Source: Clostridium sp. (GTDB lineage: Bacteria; Bacillota; Clostridia; Lachnospirales; Lachnospiraceae). Taken from it: a stretch of 39,547 nucleotides of DNA. Under the pieces are notes generated by a model. That model saw only the letters and a list, made by a program, of their open reading frames with translations. It made no database searches and was not told the DNA's origin. The translations under genes and the position numbers were made by a program. How positions within the stretch are numbered: the stretch's first letter is position 1; each line of letters starts with the position of its first letter. Shown here piece after piece: positions 7,158-15,522 of this stretch. The stretch is taken from NCBI GenBank assembly GCA_023664325.1, contig JAMPFS010000031.1, positions 1 to 39,547 on the forward strand. The letters are read 5' to 3'.

Positions 7158-9299
7158 ATGGTTAAGAAATTTATTGTTTTTATTTTTATATTTATTGCGA
7201 GTATCGTATATCTTAATGTCTTTCTACAAGAACAGAATAAAAACTATTTGAAACTGACGACAACCGGGCAGACCGAAAATGCCTGGTCTGTCGTTTTTTC
7301 AACGGACATAAGTTCGGATGACGAAATATATGATATATTGGCAGATGCTCTGCGTGCGTTTCATGGGAATCTGTATTGTTTTGATGTAGAAACGGTTGAT
7401 GGCAAAAGCATATATACAAAATATATTTTGGTCAATGATTTTGCGTTATTTGATACTCTGCTCCTGAAAGAAGGGCGTTTTTTTTCAGTGGATGAAACAG
7501 AGGGTGATTATTTTATATCAACTGATAAAACAAACAGCCCAAACCAGATAGGAGTCATTGATACGTTTGATAAGGATACGGATTTTCAGTTTAAGACTTT
7601 AAAAAATTATGTTGATAATACAGATAATGCCTTTCAAAAAATGTTTGTGTTTGAATTGAAAAATACCGACGACTATCCTTCCTTTTCGAAGAGACTCAAG
7701 GACAATGGAATTGTGATAACCCTTGATGCGATCCATTCTTCCACACTGAATATGGCACCATATATCGTGCTGCTTGTCTTTTCAACAATCATTGTTCTTA
7801 CCCTTATCATTTTATATAAATTGATAAAAATGTACAAGCATATCGGTGTGGAAAAGATGCTGGGATATGACACTTTTACCGTATGGTGTTCAAGAATACC
7901 GAAACTTGTTTTAACAGAACTGTCAATATGCCTTATTGTAGCGATTATTCTTACAGCCTTCTCGTTTCATACGTTAAATATATTGGTTTTGCGTTTTTTG
8001 GGAAAGGTGGTTTTCATTTATCTGCTAATTGCTGCTTTCACTTTGGGAATGACTTCTCTGCCCTTTATTTATGTCTGTTACATACCGGTGAATGCGATTG
8101 TCAAAAACAGAAAACCATTCAAGGCGGTTACACGATTCAATTTCTTTGTAAAAGTAATTATTTTAAGCATCTTATTGACGGTATCGCTGATATCTTATAA
8201 TCAGTTACAACTGATTACTTCGCAAAAAAACGATGCGATGAAAAACTGGGAAAAAATTCTTGATTATGTCTATGTTTATAAACTATCCTATACAGATGAT
8301 ACGTTTGATTCTTCATCGCAGGAAAGTATTGAAAAATGGAAGAATATCTATTTTGATTTTAATAAAAGTGGAGCAATTATGGCAAATTTTTCAGGATATT
8401 CCCCTCTTTATGCGGAAGAAAAGGCAAAAAGTGAATTTCCGTTATATTGTGATGTTATTGTTAATCCGAATTATCTGGAAATGTTTCCGATAAAAGATTT
8501 AAACGGAAATAATATCACAATTTCGGAACAGGATAGTGATTACATTGTCCTGCTGCCTGAAAAATATAAGGACAGGGAACAGGAACTGCGTGACTATTAT
8601 GAGTTTATAAAAACCAGTTACTCCGGTAAAGAAGAGGAGATGATGAAGAATAAAAAGCTGAAATTTATCTGGATGGAAAATAATCAATGGTTATTTTCCT
8701 GTAGAGTAGATGTAGGTGTGGAACATAATAATGCCATTCAAGATCCGCTGGTCGTGGTGTTGACAGAGGCAAATGGTGCCGCAATTGATTATTTCGACTG
8801 TGTTGGTTCAAGATATTGTCCTTTTAAGATTAAGGTTACCGATATAACCAATCCCCTGTATGAATTAAATCAAGTGTTTAGCAGGTATTTTGATTTGGAA
8901 GTATTTTCGTTTCCATATATATCAATCCGCCAGAGTATAGAGGATCAGGTAGAAATGGCAAATGAGGAGCTTCGCATTTATATAGGGGGTATCATGCTCT
9001 TATTTGCAATGGGTCTGGCAATTATCATGCAAAATATCGTTGCTTATATGGAACAATATAAAAAGGTACTGGCGGTAAAGAAGTTTATGGGCTATCATTT
9101 TTGGGACAGATATAATGGGTATTTTGGCTTTTCTGTAATCGGTTATGTGTTGTCGGGAGCGATAGCGTTATTGATCGCAAAAGATACAAAAATACTATTC
9201 TTTGTAGTATTCTATTTCTTGATCGAATTTGGATTTTCAATCATATATATCCATATAAAGGATAAGGCAAATATGATCTCTATTACGAAAGGTGGTTGA
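7158..9299 (+). CDS. Bacteriocin-associated integral membrane (putative immunity/export) protein
   Basis: This 713-residue protein matches in size and layout the large 'bacteriocin-associated integral membrane' family that accompanies lactococcin 972 genes. It has one N-terminal TM segment (about 5-23) and an extracellular domain of about 170 residues. Four TM segments follow in the middle ('YIVLLVFSTIIVLTLIILYKL', 'LSICLIVAIILTAF', 'VFIYLLIAAFTLGM', 'VIILSILLTVSLISY'). A second external domain precedes three C-terminal TM segments ('GGIMLLFAMGLAIIM', 'GFSVIGYVLSGAIALL', 'FFVVFYFLIEFGFSIIYI'). This two-block plan is FtsX/MacB-like and suits pairing with the following ATPase. Strong AAGGAG precedes ATG 7158. 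The gene is markedly AT-rich, consistent with acquisition. Confidence 0.85.
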   Translation: MVKKFIVFIFIFIASIVYLNVFLQEQNKNYLKLTTTGQTENAWSVVFSTDISSDDEIYDILADALRAFHGNLYCFDVETVDGKSIYTKYILVNDFALFDTLLLKEGRFFSVDETEGDYFISTDKTNSPNQIGVIDTFDKDTDFQFKTLKNYVDNTDNAFQKMFVFELKNTDDYPSFSKRLKDNGIVITLDAIHSSTLNMAPYIVLLVFSTIIVLTLIILYKLIKMYKHIGVEKMLGYDTFTVWCSRIPKLVLTELSICLIVAIILTAFSFHTLNILVLRFLGKVVFIYLLIAAFTLGMTSLPFIYVCYIPVNAIVKNRKPFKAVTRFNFFVKVIILSILLTVSLISYNQLQLITSQKNDAMKNWEKILDYVYVYKLSYTDDTFDSSSQESIEKWKNIYFDFNKSGAIMANFSGYSPLYAEEKAKSEFPLYCDVIVNPNYLEMFPIKDLNGNNITISEQDSDYIVLLPEKYKDREQELRDYYEFIKTSYSGKEEEMMKNKKLKFIWMENNQWLFSCRVDVGVEHNNAIQDPLVVVLTEANGAAIDYFDCVGSRYCPFKIKVTDITNPLYELNQVFSRYFDLEVFSFPYISIRQSIEDQVEMANEELRIYIGGIMLLFAMGLAIIMQNIVAYMEQYKKVLAVKKFMGYHFWDRYNGYFGFSVIGYVLSGAIALLIAKDTKILFFVVFYFLIEFGFSIIYIHIKDKANMISITKGG

Positions 9300-9301
9300 C
9301 T

Positions 9302-9922
9302 ATGATTGAGCTTGTTGATATCAAAAAGGCATATGATGACAAAGTGATTTTTCAGGACTTTTCCCTACATATCCAAGAGGGGGAAATGATTGCGATCAAA
9401 GGGGAAAGCGGATGTGGAAAAAGTACATTGCTTAATATTATCGGTTTGTTGGAGGCTGCTGACCAGGGGCAGGTTTGCATAGACGGATACCAGAATATCC
9501 GGCCGCAGGGGCAGATTGCTGTCAACCTGATGCGGTATACAATCAGTTATTTGTTCCAGAATTTTGCACTGATTGATGAAGAAACCGTTTCCTATAACTT
9601 AAAGATTGCGCTTAAGTATGTGAAAGGGAATAAAAAAGGGGAAATTGTAAATGCCTTGTCTTTGGTAGGATTAGATGGCTTTGCGGATAAGAAAATATAC
9701 CAGCTTAGCGGAGGGGAACAGCAGCGTGTGGCTTTGGCAAGAATTTTGCTGAAACCTTCTAAGATTGTTCTGGCAGATGAACCGACTGGCTCTCTGGACC
9801 CTTATAATCGAGATATCGTAATGGAAATGCTCCATAAGCTGCAAAAACAGGGAAAGACGATTGTGATCGTAACCCATGACAGCCATGTGGCGGAGCAGTG
9901 TGATAGAATTATTGAATTGTAA
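9302..9922 (+). CDS. ABC transporter ATP-binding protein, lactococcin 972 group
   Basis: A 206-residue ABC ATPase. It shows Walker A GESGCGKST, Q-loop 'SYLFQNFALIDEETV', signature LSGGEQQRVALARIL, Walker B 'IVLADEPTGSLD' and switch 'IVVTHD'-like IVTHDSH. It has no membrane segment and must work with the preceding membrane protein, probably for export of, or self-protection from, the bacteriocin. It is most like the MacB/LolD type. ATG 9302 has AAAGGTGG (9288-9295) 6 nt upstream. The upstream stop codon is at 9297-9299, so translation is likely coupled. An alternative TTG start at 9296 adds two residues. Confidence 0.92.
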   Translation: MIELVDIKKAYDDKVIFQDFSLHIQEGEMIAIKGESGCGKSTLLNIIGLLEAADQGQVCIDGYQNIRPQGQIAVNLMRYTISYLFQNFALIDEETVSYNLKIALKYVKGNKKGEIVNALSLVGLDGFADKKIYQLSGGEQQRVALARILLKPSKIVLADEPTGSLDPYNRDIVMEMLHKLQKQGKTIVIVTHDSHVAEQCDRIIEL

Positions 9923-10195
9923 AAAGTACAGAAATTTAGAGATAAGTTACGCTGTATCTGTTAAAAAGGGTACAGCGAAATTAATCCAGTTTTGAAATAA
10001 CGGGTGTCAGTTTGCCGTTTTCGTGTTATAATAACAATATATTTGACGAAATAACGAAACAAGTCATTTTATTGCAAAGGAGTGAATGTGCAGTTGCAAT
10101 GGCACAGATTCTAATCATCGATTCCTTGTATCACATCCGGAAACTGCCCATTCACAGGGCGGCTTCCAGACATATAAAACAATCGGGCTTCGGTT
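9923..10195. other. Gap without a gene; weak hairpin
   Basis: cgctgta (9950-9956) / tacagcg (9971-9977) may end the bacteriocin transcript, but no T-run follows. A possible promoter (GTGTCA-N17-TATAAT, 10004-10032) points into the convergent SDR gene. No convincing coding frame is present. Confidence 0.4.
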
Positions 10196-10996
10196 TTACG
10201 GGCGCTGTCCCAATCCGCCTTCCAGGGTTAAGGTTTCTCCTGTCATATATTTGAAATCAGGGGATGCGAGCTGTACACAAACCCTGCCGATTTCATTTTC
10301 GGCATCGCCAAAATGTCCGGCTGGCGGCGTATGGACATTCTTTTCAAAGGCATCCGGATATGCATTTTGGAATTGTTCCAATTGTGCTGTCCATGCAAGA
10401 GGACAGATTATATTTACATTGATTCCGTCCTTTGCCCATTCGGTGGCGGCAACGCGGGTAAGTCCACGGATTCCTTCTTTGGCTGCTGCATAGGCACATT
10501 GTCCAAAGTTGCCGAAGAGTCCGGCTCCGGAAGCAAAGTTAATGACAGAACCCTGCGTCTCTTTTAAATGCGGATAGCAGGCTTTCATATAATAAAATGT
10601 GGCATAAAGACCGGAATATATGGCGAGATTAAATTGTTCTGTAGTGTGTTCGGCAAGTGGCACGCCGGAGGCAGATGCCTGGGCATTGTTAATCAGAATA
10701 TCAATTCTCCCAAATGTATCTATCGTCTGCTGAATGACATTGCCAACGACTGTTTCGTTGTCTGCATCGGCATTTGTATCTGCCTGTACTGTTAATACCT
10801 GAATGGAATAGAGTCGTTCCAGTTCTTCCTTTGCATCCTCTAATTTTTTGACGTTGCGTCCGGTAATGACAAGATTGGCACCTTCTTTTGCATAGGCGGT
10901 GGCAATTCCGTAGCCGATGGAACCACATCTGCCATCACTTAAGACTGCCCTTCCTGCGCCGGTGATAATTGCGACTTTTCCTGTTAAACATCCCAT
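10196..10996 (-). CDS. Short-chain dehydrogenase/reductase
   Basis: A 266-residue NAD(P)-dependent SDR oxidoreductase. The glycine-rich nucleotide loop starts 'VAIITGAGRAV' and is stretched by an insertion before 'GSIGYGIATAYA'. 'LINNAQA' follows as the NNAG equivalent, then a serine-containing 'GSVINFASGAG' and the catalytic YAAAK, with 'INVNIICPLAW' after it. The C-terminus 'YMTGETLTLEGG' is typical of FabG-like SDRs. The substrate is unknown. ATG 10996 follows AAAAGGAGG 9 nt upstream; an ATG at 11017 lacks one. It is divergent from the LysR gene, which probably controls it. Confidence 0.88.
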   Translation of the reverse strand: MGCLTGKVAIITGAGRAVLSDGRCGSIGYGIATAYAKEGANLVITGRNVKKLEDAKEELERLYSIQVLTVQADTNADADNETVVGNVIQQTIDTFGRIDILINNAQASASGVPLAEHTTEQFNLAIYSGLYATFYYMKACYPHLKETQGSVINFASGAGLFGNFGQCAYAAAKEGIRGLTRVAATEWAKDGINVNIICPLAWTAQLEQFQNAYPDAFEKNVHTPPAGHFGDAENEIGRVCVQLASPDFKYMTGETLTLEGGLGQRP

Positions 10997-11023
10997 AAAT
11001 AAAAGCCTCCTTTTCATTCATAT

Positions 11024-11052
11024 ATTATGTTGATAGTATTCTGGTATGGCAA
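11024..11052 (-). promoter_or_regulatory. Candidate SDR promoter (minus strand)
   Basis: On the minus strand, TTGCCA (11052-11047), 17 bp, CATAAT (11029-11024), just ahead of the SDR ribosome site. Confidence 0.5.
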
Positions 11053-11068
11053 TGACTGCCATCTGGTG

Positions 11069-11085
11069 CAACGGATTATTCGTTG
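11069..11085. promoter_or_regulatory. Candidate LysR-regulator operator
   Basis: caacg (11069-11073) and cgttg (11081-11085) form a 5-bp dyad with a 7-bp centre. It lies about 50-70 bp upstream of the inferred SDR start of transcription, the usual recognition-site position for LysR regulators. Confidence 0.35.
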
Positions 11086-11174
11086 TACTAGGATATATTT
11101 TAAACAGAAAATGCAGGAAAGGCAATGTCTTTTTGCAAAAATATCATGGGCAGCGAATCATTTTATATATCTAC

Positions 11175-11203
11175 TTGACATATCATAATATAGAAGTTAT
11201 AAT
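11175..11203 (+). promoter_or_regulatory. Promoter of the LysR-family gene
   Basis: TTGACA (11175-11180), 17 bp, TATAAT (11198-11203): exact consensus on both boxes. Confidence 0.85.
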
Positions 11204-11281
11204 TAATGAAAATAGTATCGGAGTATGGATTTTCGAAGATTTCGGGAATCCATATTTTTACTGTGGAAATGGAGAATAAAT

Positions 11282-12190
11282 ATGGAATTACAACAATTAC
11301 AATATTTTTTGGTAGCGGCACAGTATGAACATATTACAAAGGCGGCAAATTCCCTGCATATTGCTCAGCCGGCATTATCCCAGTCCATTAAGCGGTTAGA
11401 GGCAGAGCTTGGTGTGAAGCTGTTTGACCGGAGAAAAGGCGGGATTACCTTAAGCGCATCGGGCAGGCTTTTGGTGGAGGAACTAAAGCCAATCATGCAA
11501 AGTCTTGATAATCTGCCCAAAAAGCTTCAGGATACATCAAAAAAGCGGCATCAGACCATACATTTGAACGTATTGGCGGCATCTATTCTTGTAACGAACT
11601 GTATTATTGCTTATAAAGAGAAGCATCCGGAGGTTCATTTCCAGTTTGTGCAGAGCCAGTCGGCAACCGACTATGATTTGTGCATCACTGCAACTCTTCC
11701 AAGAAGGAATCCGGCAGCAAATCAGAATTTGCTGGAGGAAGATTTTTTCCTTGCAGTGCCGGCAAATTCCAAATATGCCGCTTATGAATCTATTGAACTG
11801 AAAGAAGTTGCCGGTGAAGGGTTCATTTTTATGGCAGATACAAGACCAATCAGGAGCATTTGTGACCAGTTTTGCATTGAGGCGGGATTCAAACCGGACA
11901 TTGTTTTTGAGAGTATGAATTTTGAGGCGGTAAGAAGTCTAATCAGTGCAGGGCTTGGCGTGGGATTTTGGCCGGAATATTCGTGGGAGAGCGCAGGCCG
12001 GTCAAATAATATGGTATTGCTGCCAATTACAAGCCCGGAATGTAAAAGAGACATTATTATCACATATAACAAAGAATTTTCGGATAGTCCGGTGGTAGAA
12101 GAGTTCTATAAGTTTTTAATGGATTATGCTATGGAGTGCAAAGAACAGCATCAGCAGGCAAGATTGCAGAAACCACTATCACAGCTTTAA
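11282..12190 (+). CDS. LysR-family transcriptional regulator
   Basis: A 302-residue LTTR. The N-terminal winged HTH (1-60) reads 'MELQQLQYFLVAAQYEHITKAA' then 'LHIAQPALSQSIKRLEAELG', followed by a linker helix. The periplasmic-binding-protein-like effector domain (about 90-290) includes 'VRSLISAGLGVGFWPEYSW'. Translation is taken from ATG 11282, preceded by a GGAG, because the HTH begins exactly there; the upstream in-frame ATG at 11225 adds 19 atypical residues. It is divergent from the SDR gene with a 285-bp shared control region, so it most likely senses the SDR substrate or a related compound. Confidence 0.92.
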   Translation: MELQQLQYFLVAAQYEHITKAANSLHIAQPALSQSIKRLEAELGVKLFDRRKGGITLSASGRLLVEELKPIMQSLDNLPKKLQDTSKKRHQTIHLNVLAASILVTNCIIAYKEKHPEVHFQFVQSQSATDYDLCITATLPRRNPAANQNLLEEDFFLAVPANSKYAAYESIELKEVAGEGFIFMADTRPIRSICDQFCIEAGFKPDIVFESMNFEAVRSLISAGLGVGFWPEYSWESAGRSNNMVLLPITSPECKRDIIITYNKEFSDSPVVEEFYKFLMDYAMECKEQHQQARLQKPLSQL

Positions 12191-12235
12191 AAGGTAAAAA
12201 TAATTGCGCAAATTTAATTTTTTTTCATAAAAAAC

Positions 12236-12266
12236 TTGACTTTCCCCCTGGGTTAGGGCTTATAAA
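12236..12266 (+). promoter_or_regulatory. MerR-type promoter with 19-bp spacer
   Basis: TTGACT (12236-12241) and TATAAA (12261-12266) are 19 bp apart. The long spacer is typical of MerR-controlled promoters and holds the GC-rich ccccctgggttaggg. A further inverted repeat, ctttccccctg / caggggaaag, spans 12240-12276. Autoregulation by the following gene is likely. Confidence 0.65.
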
Positions 12267-12311
12267 CAGGGGAAAGGAACCAATATGTTAGCAGACAGAA
12301 ACGAGGTATTT

Positions 12312-13637
12312 ATGAAAATTAATGAAGTGGAAAAACTGACCGGGCTGACCGCTAAGAGCATCCGGCACTATGAGGCAAAAGGGTTAATTGCCATAAGCCG
12401 TGAGGAGGCAAACGGCTACCGTTCCTATACGGAGGAGGATGTACTGCATTTAAAACGAATTAAGCTCCTGCGCTATCTGGAATTTGGGATTGAGGAAATA
12501 CGGCACATACAGGAGTTAGAACTGCGGGAGATACAGGGTATTCTTCAGAAACAGGCAGAAAAGTTTGAGGATGCAGGCAGCATTTGTGATATGAAGAAAA
12601 CTCTCTGTCAGTCGTTGAGCAGGGATTATGGTATGGAAAACGGCATGCTGAAGGAATACGAGGAAACCATCGCATTTTTAGAGGGTGAGGAGGCTGCTGA
12701 ACTGCGGGAAACCGTGAAGGATTTTTCCTGTCCGTCTACCGTGCAGATGGTGATTTGGAGCCTGGTGTTTGGCGCACCGGTTATCGGCTTGTTTGTCAAC
12801 ATACAGCGCTGTTACAATCATCCCGATATTTTGACAATAAATGCGCTGTTTGCGCTATTAGGCATACTGTTTCTGACGTTGCAGTGGCACACTTATTTTC
12901 AGAAGCGCAAGTACCAGAAGGCACGCATGAAGGAAAAGGGAAGGCAGGAAATTTGGATTATCCCTGCCATGCTGCTGACAATTATTGTGGGAATTGCCGC
13001 CATTGTCCTAATCAATGAACTCATTATCCGGCTGTTTGCCCCGGAGGGATGGCTGTTTTATGAATTTCAGGGCAGTGGGGAACTGGTGCTGATTCTCATT
13101 ACGGAGCTTCCGTTTATGGGGGCAGTTATCTATTTGACCGAGCGGCTGCGTCATGTGCCGGAGAGAAATACAAATGATTTGGCATTTCTTTTTTCTATCC
13201 TCTGGAAGCATAAATTAATATCCGCCGGTGTCTGGTGCGTGTTGTTTTATCTTGCGCTTGTCAATGTAACCTTTGTCACACCGGATAAAATCATATGCTA
13301 TAGTACCCTGCATCCGACGGGGATGAGCTATTCGTATGGGGATATCACAAAGGCAAAGGCATGCTTTGGCTGGAAAAGCATTGCCATAAAGGAATACAAG
13401 AAAAAGGGAACTTTTTCCTATTGCATATATTTTGACGAGAAGGAAATTGTCTTTTCACAGCCGTATACGAATGATGCTGTGAAGCGCTATGAGGATACAT
13501 ATCTGGAGCTGGAGGAATTTGATGAAAAAGTCATGTCACTTGGCGTGCCAAAGGACGGCAGCGAGGAATATGCAGATGCCTGTGATTTCGATAAGCGGTA
13601 TGTGGATCGCTTCCTTCGCATCGTGCGCAACAAATAG
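12312..13637 (+). CDS. MerR-family HTH regulator fused to a multi-pass membrane region
   Basis: About 441 residues. Residues 1-70 are a MerR-type winged helix ('MKINEVEKLTGLTAKSIRHY', 'ANGYRSYTEEDVLHLKRIKL'), followed by the usual dimer helix. In place of a small ligand domain, about five hydrophobic segments follow ('VIWSLVFGAPVIGLFV', 'INALFALLGILFLTLQW', 'IIPAMLLTIIVGIAAIVLI', 'VLILITELPFMGAVIYL', 'LISAGVWCVLFYLALV'). A C-terminal beta-rich soluble part includes 'YSYGDITKAKA'. The regulator would therefore be membrane-anchored. ATG 12312 matches the family N-terminus and has GAGG; ATG 12285 also has a good AAAGGA but nearly coincides with the expected transcript start. No target gene other than itself is evident. 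Confidence 0.85.
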   Translation: MKINEVEKLTGLTAKSIRHYEAKGLIAISREEANGYRSYTEEDVLHLKRIKLLRYLEFGIEEIRHIQELELREIQGILQKQAEKFEDAGSICDMKKTLCQSLSRDYGMENGMLKEYEETIAFLEGEEAAELRETVKDFSCPSTVQMVIWSLVFGAPVIGLFVNIQRCYNHPDILTINALFALLGILFLTLQWHTYFQKRKYQKARMKEKGRQEIWIIPAMLLTIIVGIAAIVLINELIIRLFAPEGWLFYEFQGSGELVLILITELPFMGAVIYLTERLRHVPERNTNDLAFLFSILWKHKLISAGVWCVLFYLALVNVTFVTPDKIICYSTLHPTGMSYSYGDITKAKACFGWKSIAIKEYKKKGTFSYCIYFDEKEIVFSQPYTNDAVKRYEDTYLELEEFDEKVMSLGVPKDGSEEYADACDFDKRYVDRFLRIVRNK

Positions 13638-13647
13638 AAAAAATAAT

Positions 13648-13676
13648 TTGACAAATTCTTTTTTCAGGAATATACT
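13648..13676 (+). promoter_or_regulatory. trp operon promoter
   Basis: TTGACA (13648-13653), 17 bp, TATACT (13671-13676). A small hairpin actgac/gtcagt (about 13722-13736) lies between it and the T-box. Confidence 0.8.
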
Positions 13677-13751
13677 ATATAGCAGTTAAGTGCATTAATG
13701 TTTTCGCACAACGAAGCAAACACTGACAGAGTCAGTTATATTGTATTAACA

Positions 13752-14019
13752 AACCGATGAGTAAGAGGAGTAGGCTATTGTGAAGCTTTTCAGAGAGCTG
13801 TGATGGTGGGAATCAGCAGGTGGTCAGTAGTTGAATGGACTTACGAGGGTGGCTTGAAATGACAATTCAGAGTAGATGCCAACGGGAACCTGTCCGTTAT
13901 CAATGGGGAACATATGCTAGTATGTTGAGAGAGTGGATGCAGCTGCATCAATTTGGGTGGTACCGCAGAAGTTGAGTTTATAACCTTTTGTCCCTGTTAA
14001 GGGGCAGAAGGTTTTTTTA
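13752..14019 (+). ncRNA. T-box leader, tRNA-Trp responsive
   Basis: Stem I starts 'gatgagtaagaggagtaggc' and carries the distal 'cagagagctg'. The specifier is TGG (Trp) at 13836-13838, in the context gaaTGGa. 'agagtagatgccaacggg' follows in the stem II/III region. The conserved T-box sequence gggtggtaccgcag is at 13954-13967. The terminator aaccttttgtccc / ggggcagaaggtt ends in seven T (13982-14018). Uncharged tRNA-Trp should favour the antiterminator and switch on trpE-A. Confidence 0.95.
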
Positions 14020-14067
14020 CGTTTACCATCACCTGGAACAGAATATAAACAGGAAAGGAGAAGGAAT

Positions 14068-15522
14068 ATGTTTCCGGATTATGAAGAAGCAAAGGTATAC
14101 GAAAAGGAATATAACATGATTCCGGTGTGCAAAGAGATTTATGCAGACATCGTTACACCGATTACATTGCTTCGCAGATTAAAAGAAATTGACAGCAGAT
14201 ACTATTTATTAGAGAGTGTGGAAGGTGGAAAACAATGGGGTCAGTATTCTTTCCTCGGTGTAAATCCACTGTTGCAGATTCGCTGTAAAAACGGTATTGT
14301 GAAAATGAAGAGCGGCGCTATGGTGACCGAGAACAGGCAGGATGCATATGGCGCATTGAGAGATCTCTTGGCACAGTACCGTTCACCGAAGATTCAAGGC
14401 ATGCCGACTTTTACCGGTGGTCTTGTTGGATATTTTTCCTATGAAATGATTGGCTATGCGGAGCCAAAGCTTCATTTAAAAGAGAGTGATTTTGATGATT
14501 ATAATCTGATGCTGTTTGATAAGGTCATTGCATACGATCATTTGAAACAGAAAATCAGCGTGATTGCGAATTACCGCAGCGAGGATGGTGAGAAAGGCTA
14601 TAAGTCGGCGCTGCTTGAAATTGAGAAAATGATTCATCTGATTGAGGATACTTCACCGCTTGCGCCGGAACAGGCAGACAGGGATGTGGAATTTACCTGT
14701 AATCTGACAAAGGATGCATACTGTGAAATGGTGGAACAGACGAAGCACTATATTCGGGAAGGTGATATTTTTCAGGGAGTGGTTTCAAGAAGATTTGAGG
14801 CAGATTACCAGGGCAGCCTGATTAATACATACCGTGTGCTCCGCACCACAAATCCTTCGCCATATATGTATTTCATTGGTTGTGATGATGTGGAAATTGC
14901 AGGAACATCACCGGAAACCATGGTAAAGCTTGTAAGTGGCAAGCTTACGACCTTTCCCGTGGCAGGCACAAGAAAGCGCGGGGCGACAAAAGAAGTGGAT
15001 GATGCATTGGAAACCGAATTGCTGGCAGATGAAAAGGAATGTTCGGAACATAATATGCTGGTTGATTTAGCGAGGAATGATATCGGCAGGATTGCGGAGT
15101 TTGGAACAGTGGAGGTAGAGGAATACATGCAGATCCATCGGTTTTCCCAGGTTATGCATATTGCTTCCACAGTGGTGGGGAAACTCAGGGAAGATAAGGA
15201 CGGCTGTGATACCATTGCAGCATTATTGCCGGCGGGAACCTTGTCCGGTGCGCCAAAGTTTCGGGCATGCGAGATTATTGATGAGTTAGAGCCTGTGGCG
15301 CGCGGTATCTATGGCGGAGCGATTGGATATCTGGATTTTTCAGGAAACCTGGATGTGTGTATTGCAATCCGTACTGCCGTGAAAAAAGGTGATAAGGTGT
15401 ATGTGCAGGCGGGAGCCGGAATTGTGGCAGACAGTGTGCCGGATAATGAATACATGGAGTGTGCCAACAAGGCGGGGGCTGTTATTGAGGCAGTCAAACG
15501 TGCAGCGGAGGTGAATGGATGA
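14068..15522 (+). CDS. trpE: Anthranilate synthase component I
   Basis: TrpE converts chorismate to anthranilate using ammonia delivered by TrpG. The 484-residue length is normal. The N-terminal 'YYLLESVEGGKQWGQYSFLG' region corresponds to the tryptophan feedback site (LLES). The C-terminal chorismate-binding half has 'GDIFQGVVSRRFE', 'AGTSPETMVKL', 'FPVAGTRKRGATKEVD', 'ECSEHNMLVDLARNDIGR' and 'LPAGTLSGAPKFRACEII'. AAAGGAGAAGG precedes ATG 14068. It is the first gene after the T-box and overlaps trpG by 4 bp (ATGA), consistent with coupled synthesis of the two subunits. Confidence 0.97.
   Translation: MFPDYEEAKVYEKEYNMIPVCKEIYADIVTPITLLRRLKEIDSRYYLLESVEGGKQWGQYSFLGVNPLLQIRCKNGIVKMKSGAMVTENRQDAYGALRDLLAQYRSPKIQGMPTFTGGLVGYFSYEMIGYAEPKLHLKESDFDDYNLMLFDKVIAYDHLKQKISVIANYRSEDGEKGYKSALLEIEKMIHLIEDTSPLAPEQADRDVEFTCNLTKDAYCEMVEQTKHYIREGDIFQGVVSRRFEADYQGSLINTYRVLRTTNPSPYMYFIGCDDVEIAGTSPETMVKLVSGKLTTFPVAGTRKRGATKEVDDALETELLADEKECSEHNMLVDLARNDIGRIAEFGTVEVEEYMQIHRFSQVMHIASTVVGKLREDKDGCDTIAALLPAGTLSGAPKFRACEIIDELEPVARGIYGGAIGYLDFSGNLDVCIAIRTAVKKGDKVYVQAGAGIVADSVPDNEYMECANKAGAVIEAVKRAAEVNG

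Noticed and set aside
10086..10493. Plus-strand frame with AAAGGAG just ahead, overlapping the SDR gene
   Set aside because: Spacing to the ATG is only 3 nt and most of the frame is antisense to a well-supported SDR gene; composition is not protein-like.
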